Source: Cephalotus follicularis
Taxonomy: Eukaryota; Streptophyta; Magnoliopsida; Oxalidales; Cephalotaceae
Length of the DNA: 64,000 bases
NCBI GenBank assembly: GCA_001972305.1
Contig: BDDD01001816.1
Span: 124,001 to 188,000, forward strand
Direction of reading: 5' to 3'
Shown: positions 58,846 to 64,000 of the stretch, in pieces
Layout: each line of letters begins with the position of its first letter
Position numbering within the stretch: the first letter of the stretch is position 1
The notes under the pieces: generated by a model
What the model was told of the DNA's origin: nothing
The model's input: only the letters and a program-made list of their open reading frames with translations
Databases searched by the model: none
Program-made: the position numbers and the translations under genes

Positions 58846-60755
58846 TGTCACACCCCGTTTCCATAAACAACATATATGTGGTGAAAATTAACTTAGAACA
58901 TTCAGGTTATGCAAAATACCATAAAAAAATTTAAACTTTTAAACATGATAACATGTGCGGAAGCATTAAAACCATAAGCTGGAAAGCACCTAACGTGCAT
59001 CCCATACAACACGTTACAAAAATACATGTCTGTCATAATTAAAAGCCCACAAAACGGAGCGTGATCAAATTACATTATCCGTCAACAACATAAAACTCAA
59101 ACCAACAGTACGGTACCTAACTCTCATTTAATACATAATCAGCTTAATAAAACCGAAAGGCATAACCTCAATAAGAGCATTATTAAAACTTGTCCTTCAT
59201 CCATGATGGTCTATATCGGACCTCTGCATCAATCTGTAAAGTAGGGGATTAGCCTTTGTCCTCACTCGGCTAATCACAAGAGTAACTTAGGATCAACCTT
59301 AAATGCATGTAATGTAATGTATGCATAGATGATACAGTACAGTACGGTAATAGTATGTTTATATATGAAGATATATTTGTATCAACAGTACAGTAGTAAC
59401 CCGGCCAGGGCTACGTAAAACACTCACAGTAGCGTCCGCATAGGACTAGTAAATAGTATGTCCACAAAGGGACCAGTAAACAGTCAGTCAGTATGAACAA
59501 CGCCGCCAACTCCTGCCCCCACATCGCACTCTTACTTCTGTACCGTCTTCCAAAACCACGAAGCAAGTCAATAGTACAGTACAACGAGTTACCCAACCAA
59601 CTCCTGGCTCTTAGGTCAACCCTGCCACTTGTCATCACTGGAAAACTCCGCCATGCAACTAGCACGGCGCAATCACAATCGCAGTCCAAACACAAAACAG
59701 TAACAGTGCAGTCATAGTACAGTCACAGTTCAGTTCATGTAGTTTTATAAAGTGATCGCTTGATAAAAAACATAACAGTTTATTTCAAGTTATTTAGAAG
59801 CTATAAATACTTTAAATCATGCATTTTCGTTACACAGAAAATACTTTAAACAGTTCACAGTAGTGGAAATCACTTTCCCAGTTGTTCAAAAGTATGTATA
59901 TGTCGAATATATATTTTCGTACTAAAATAAAGATTTTTCAGAATCATAAATGCATTTCTAAAATGATATAACAATTTTAGAAATTAATCACAGTCAATGA
60001 ACAGTCAATAAACAGTAGATATGCAATGCAAACATATATTCTAATGTGCCAAAAGTCAAAACAGGATCATCGTACATCATTTGCACGGAAATAGTCGAAA
60101 CAGTGTCTTAAAGTATGGACGTTTAATTCCTCGGCGTCGACGCTTATGTCCTCTAAGCGTCGACGCTCAACACTTGACGTCAGTGCTTCCCAGTACCTTA
60201 GGCGTTGATGTTTACTCCTTAGGCATCGATGTTATAATGTATGGTGTCGATGGTTCTCATGCATTCAGTAGCAATATCACGTTTTACAGTCCAAAGCGTC
60301 GACGCTTATACCAGAGTGTCAACGGTTATGTGTATAGTTCGTCTTCTTCCTCACGACGTTACCAAACCAGAGGATTCTCAACCAAAATACATGTAATTTG
60401 ACATGCAATAAAACTAGGAAACTGACATGCAATGACAGATTACACATCCAATAAAACATGGCTTCAATTCAGTGATAAAAAACAGTCCAAAAAGCCGTGA
60501 AATCCATGCATAAACATGATTGATCAAACACTAAATATTACACACAAAATACAATTATGGCTTCCCCTACCTCTGGCTTCAAGTTAGAAGCCGAAAGTCC
60601 ACTACTTTTAGTACTCAATCTAGTCACTTCGAGCTCCCAGGTTTGGTCTGGATGCTCCCAGGTTTGCTTCAGCAGTTGTTCTCCAGGCTTCAAGCTCTTC
60701 GTTGCTCAACAATGGAGTTTGAGCTTCTATCTCTCTATCTTTTCTGATTTCTTTC
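58846..60755 (-). mobile_element. Element X: LTR inserted in integrase of K, itself split by Y
   Basis: Begins TGTCACACCCCG, the same end as D, directly within K's integrase core. It resembles Y's LTR along its length, including the stem-loop (59,247-59,275), the GCCGCCAACTCCTG block near 59,500 and the GCTTCCCCTACCTC block near 60,560. A GCGTCGACGC cluster lies at 60,125-60,320. It is cut by Y at 60,756 and its other end is outside the window, so I cannot say whether it is a solo LTR or a full element. Confidence 0.82.
59247..59275 (-). other. Conserved stem-loop in LTR X
   Basis: GATTAGCC and GGCTAATC pair perfectly over eight bases around the same 13-base loop as in D and Y. The stem is longer than in D and Y by two matching bases. 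Confidence 0.82.
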
Positions 60756-63317
60756 TGTCACGCCCCGCCTTTCCAGAGGCAGACATTAAAGCAGTAAAGG
60801 CAATAAGGGCAATTAACACATAAAACAAAGCTCATGTAAAAACCATAAAATTTAAAACTTTAAACCAAGAATCAGTTGTGCAAGCATAAAATATCCATAA
60901 GATGTAACCCGTAACGTGCATCCCATACTACACGCTACTCAACAAGTCTATCATCGTTAACTGCCCGCTAAACGAAGCGTGATCGTAGTACAAGTTCAAA
61001 CCCATCATAAATTACATCCATAAGAATGATACATAAGAATCCCCTCAACAATTTAGTTTATTACATAACAGGAGAATAGTAAAACTAAGAACAACATAAT
61101 GCTTGCTCTTCATCCATGTCAATCCAATAGGTCCACAGCACCAGTCAGTAAAGTAGGGGGTTAGCCTTTGTCCTCACTCGGCTAAGTCATAAAAGTAGTT
61201 CGGGTTCAAAGTTAAATGCATGTCATGATATGGAGGCATGGATGATGCAGTACAGTAGAAATTCTAGTTTATATATGTATATACGAAATATATATATTTA
61301 ACAGTACGGTAAAATATCAGTGGGTACATATATAAGAAAATATATGTATGCAGAAACAGTACAATAGTAACCCGGCCAGGGCTACGTCAACAAGCACAGT
61401 AATGTCCGAGAAGGACCAACAGGCAGTATAGGATGTCCACATCGGACCACAACAACAGGCAGTATGTGTAACGCCGCCATCTCCTGGCCCCACGTTACAC
61501 TCCCACTCCAGTCCTTACCTCAGGCAACCGAGCGAGGCAACAGTACAGTGAGTTAGCAAGCAAAACTCTTTGCCCCTAGGTCAACCCTACCACTAGCCGG
61601 CGCTGGCAGCCTCTGCCATGCAACTAGTGGCTCAAGCACAAACACATAACAATTCACAGAGCAAACAGTGAATTCAAGCAGTAACAGTACAGTAGACAGG
61701 ACAGTAGTGATCGTTTAGATCCACAATAGGCAGGTTATTTCCAAAATGTTTCAAAAGTGACAACATTTGAAATATTACATTTTCAGTAGAAAATATTCTT
61801 TCAAACAGTTCAGTAGGTGGGAAATTACTCCCTCAGTATGATCAAAATTATAATAACATTCATCTTATATTTTGTACTTAACATACTAGTTTTATATGCA
61901 TTTCTAAAGCAATAATAATTAGAAATCATAAACCAATTTCAAACAGTCAAGAACAGGCAGTAAAACAGTACATATGCGATGCACACAAATGCTCTAATGC
62001 ATCCTAAGAGAAAACGGGATCGTTGAGCATCAAAACCGTAAAAACTGTCCAAACAGGACTTTAAAGCGTCTGTGTTTATTCCTCAGGCGTCTATGCTTAT
62101 GTGTCTTAGGCGTCATCGTTTAGTCCCTTAGCGTTAGCGCTTTCAGTGTTTGGGTGTCGATATCTACTCCTTCAAACATCGACGTTTAAACGCATATAAA
62201 ACGCAGTTCATAGTGTTAAGCGCCGACGGTCATTACTTAGGCGTCGACGGTCTAGAACAGGGGTCGTCTTCTACCTCACGTCATAGCTAAACAGTGGCAT
62301 TTACATGCATATAACATGCATTCCAACAGGTATAAAGCATAGAAAAAGGTCATGCAGTATCCTGTGAAACACCCAGTACAAGATAGCACCATTTCAATGA
62401 CTAAAAACGGATCATCAAGCTATGAAATTCATGCAAGAACATCACTGTCCAAACATTAAGCATTGAACATGAAACTACAATCATGGCTTCCCCTACCTCA
62501 GGCCTCAAGTTAGAAGCCGAAAGTCCATGTCTTTTAGTATTCCACGAAGTCACTTGAGTCCCCAGGTACGGCTTGGAAGCTCCCTGGTTCGTCCTAGCAG
62601 CTGGTGTGCAAGCTCCAAGCTTCCTTGCTCAACAATGGTGGTTAAGTCCTTCTCTCAAGTTCTCTTGCTCTTTTTTACCACTCACAGAGTCTCTATCAAG
62701 TCTCTGGTTCTCTGTAACTGAAAGGAGGGTGAGAGGAGTAGGTATTTTATTCCAAACGTTTTTCTTTCTTCTGCTAAAACCCACCAGATGAACTCATCCC
62801 CTTCATGCAGACCAGGTGCAACAGGTGTAATTCTCTTCTTCTTCCCAGGCCATGCACTGAAGGATTCTCCCTCTATCCCATGCCCTGTTGTTGTAGGTAT
62901 GTTTGGCAACAAAAGGCATGCACGCCACGTCCTTAAAAGTCTGCCAAGATGCCTGATAAAAGGCCAAAAACCACCTCCCTGCGACACGTTCATCTGTTGT
63001 CATGAATGTGCAGAACACGCCGCAAAGCATTGACAGTTACATGCAAGCGTCGGTGCTTATATGTTGTATTTAAACACGCGTTTTAACGTCTTAAGCGTCG
63101 ACGCTCCAAGTCTAGGCGTCAGCGCTTTAACCCTAAAACTATGCCGTTTTACCAAGACACACATTTAACATTCCCCTCACAATTGGATTCCAATTCCTTC
63201 ATCATTAGTGTTTGGGAAACATCATCAAATTCGGAAATTCCATCCTTTATTAATTCTACAATTCAAAAGTACAAATACATTGTGAAATTACAATACAAGA
63301 AAATCTCGGGCGTTACA
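60756..63317 (-). repeat. 3' LTR of element Y (2.6 kb)
   Basis: From TGTCACGCCCCGC to CGGGCGTTACA, followed by a minus-strand polypurine region and pol. Same family group as D and X. GCGTCGACG-type palindromes occur at 62,055-62,250 and 63,040-63,130, and the conserved stem-loop at 61,161-61,185. Confidence 0.9.
61161..61185 (-). other. Conserved stem-loop in LTR Y
   Basis: TTAGCC and GGCTAA around the 13-base loop GAGTGAGGACAAA (transcript sense), about 405 bases from the LTR end, as in D and X. Confidence 0.8.
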
Positions 63318-63358
63318 TCCACCACTCCTTCAAGGAATTTCGTCCCCGAAATTAAAAC
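63318..63358 (-). other. Polypurine tract and 3' end of Y internal region
   Basis: On the minus strand, GACGAAATTCCTTGAAGGAG followed by TGGTGGA precedes the LTR start, as usual for chromoviruses. Confidence 0.82.
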
Positions 63359-64000
63359 AAATCTAGAACAAGTGCGGGTAGCGTTCTCGGATGTCCTCCT
63401 CACACTCCCAAGTTGCTTCATCAGGTTTGTGAAACTGCCATTGAACCTTGACCATGGAGATGGTTCAGTTCTTCAGAATCTGTATCTTCCTATCAAGAAT
63501 CCGTACAGGCAACTCCTCACCAGATAGATCATCCTGTGCCGGAATAGTATCATGATCAAGGACATGTGATGGGTCCGGGATATATCTCCTCAGCATAGAT
63601 ATATGAAATACGTCGTGCACGTTTGACAGTGCAGGAGCTAAGGCAAGCTGCTAGGCTACCTCCCCAACTCTCTCTAAAATCTCAAAAGGACCAATGTAGC
63701 GTGGAGCTAATTTTCCCTTCTTCCCAAACCTTTGCACGCCTTCCATGGTGAAACTTTCAAGAACACATGATCGCCCACACCGAAGGTTAAAGGCCTTCTC
63801 TTGACACTTTCCATATAGCTCTTCTGCCGACTCTGAACAGCAAGCAGCTTCCTCTTGATCGTCCTGATCTTCTCTGAAGTTTCCTCCACTAACTCAGTCC
63901 GGAGTAAAGGTCGCTCCCCGGACTCATCCCAACGCACAGGAGATCGGCACTTCCTCCCATACAGTGCCTCAAACGGTGCCATGCCGATACTGGAATGATA
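63359..64000 (-). pseudogene. Fossil pol 3' end of element Y (integrase C-terminus and chromodomain)
   Basis: On the minus strand the integrase C-terminal part reads [20 protein letters not shown], then [20 protein letters not shown] and VFLKVSPW (63,707-63,982). The following GPI-type and chromodomain region (about 63,360-63,600) ends in EDIRERYPHLF. The layout and wording match E and K and point to Tekay/Del. The coding continues beyond the right edge. At least one break is likely in the visible part. Confidence 0.85.

Larger units (their letters stand above)
60756..64000 (-). mobile_element. Element Y: Ty3/Gypsy chromovirus, Tekay/Del-like, runs off the right edge
   Basis: 3' LTR at 60,756-63,317 and the 3' end of pol at 63,318-64,000, both minus strand. 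It is inserted in LTR X and is therefore the youngest of the right-hand stack. Only this end is in the window; state of the rest unknown. Confidence 0.88.

Overview
The window is 64 kb of gene-poor, repeat-packed plant nuclear DNA. Nearly all of it can be assigned to LTR retrotransposons of both plant superfamilies: Ty3/Gypsy (mostly Tekay/Del-like chromovirus types, plus one Athila/Tat-like gag) and Ty1/Copia. Plant origin is shown by these lineages, by initiator-tRNA-Met-type primer sites (TGGTATCAGAG) next to LTR ends, by chromodomains at pol 3' ends and by long 2-3 kb LTRs. I cannot name the species. I found no convincing host protein gene, tRNA, rRNA, CRISPR array or DNA transposon. The setting looks like pericentromeric or intergenic heterochromatin. 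All elements are treated as fossils.

Layout. (1) 1-10,965, plus strand: an LTR-gag-LTR-gag-LTR array of a gag-only element (TR-GAG type) with about 2.9 kb LTRs and about 1.6 kb internal regions; the first LTR runs off the left edge. (2) 10,966-53,173: a nest of elements. The outermost is A (minus, almost non-coding, LARD-like; 5' LTR 50,486-53,173). A is split by chromovirus B (minus, 14,509-50,108, flanked by CATTC duplications). B's 5' LTR is split by Copia element C (plus, 24,198-49,434). C in turn holds a solo LTR D (29,276-34,308, flanked by TGGAT duplications), a plus-strand chromovirus E with a long open pol (35,838-~42,370), an Athila-like gag fragment F (minus, to ~45,092) and LTR-like sequence G (45,582-48,939). 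(3) 53,174-~56,297: a minus-strand Copia fragment J. (4) ~56,298-64,000: a second stack on the minus strand, chromovirus K, split by LTR X at 58,846, itself split by chromovirus Y at 60,756, which runs off the right edge.

Order of events from the nesting: A is older than B, B than C, and C than D, E and G; likewise K is older than X, and X than Y. By eye the two LTRs of B differ at about one base in ten over their first 345 bases, which suggests an insertion a few million years old under commonly used plant LTR rates. The second tandem copy inside D differs from the first by only a few per cent.

The most unusual signals are not the elements but structure inside them. The Copia leader (27,115-27,465) holds four successive stem-loops with unrelated but self-complementary stems and nearly the same loop (TTTTGGCCCCCGTCAAGG type). 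Three LTRs (D, X, Y) share a stem-loop with an identical 13-base loop about 400 bases from the LTR end. Dense clusters of GTCGAC-core palindromes recur in LTR or leader DNA of elements whose proteins belong to different lineages. None of these is explained by coding content.
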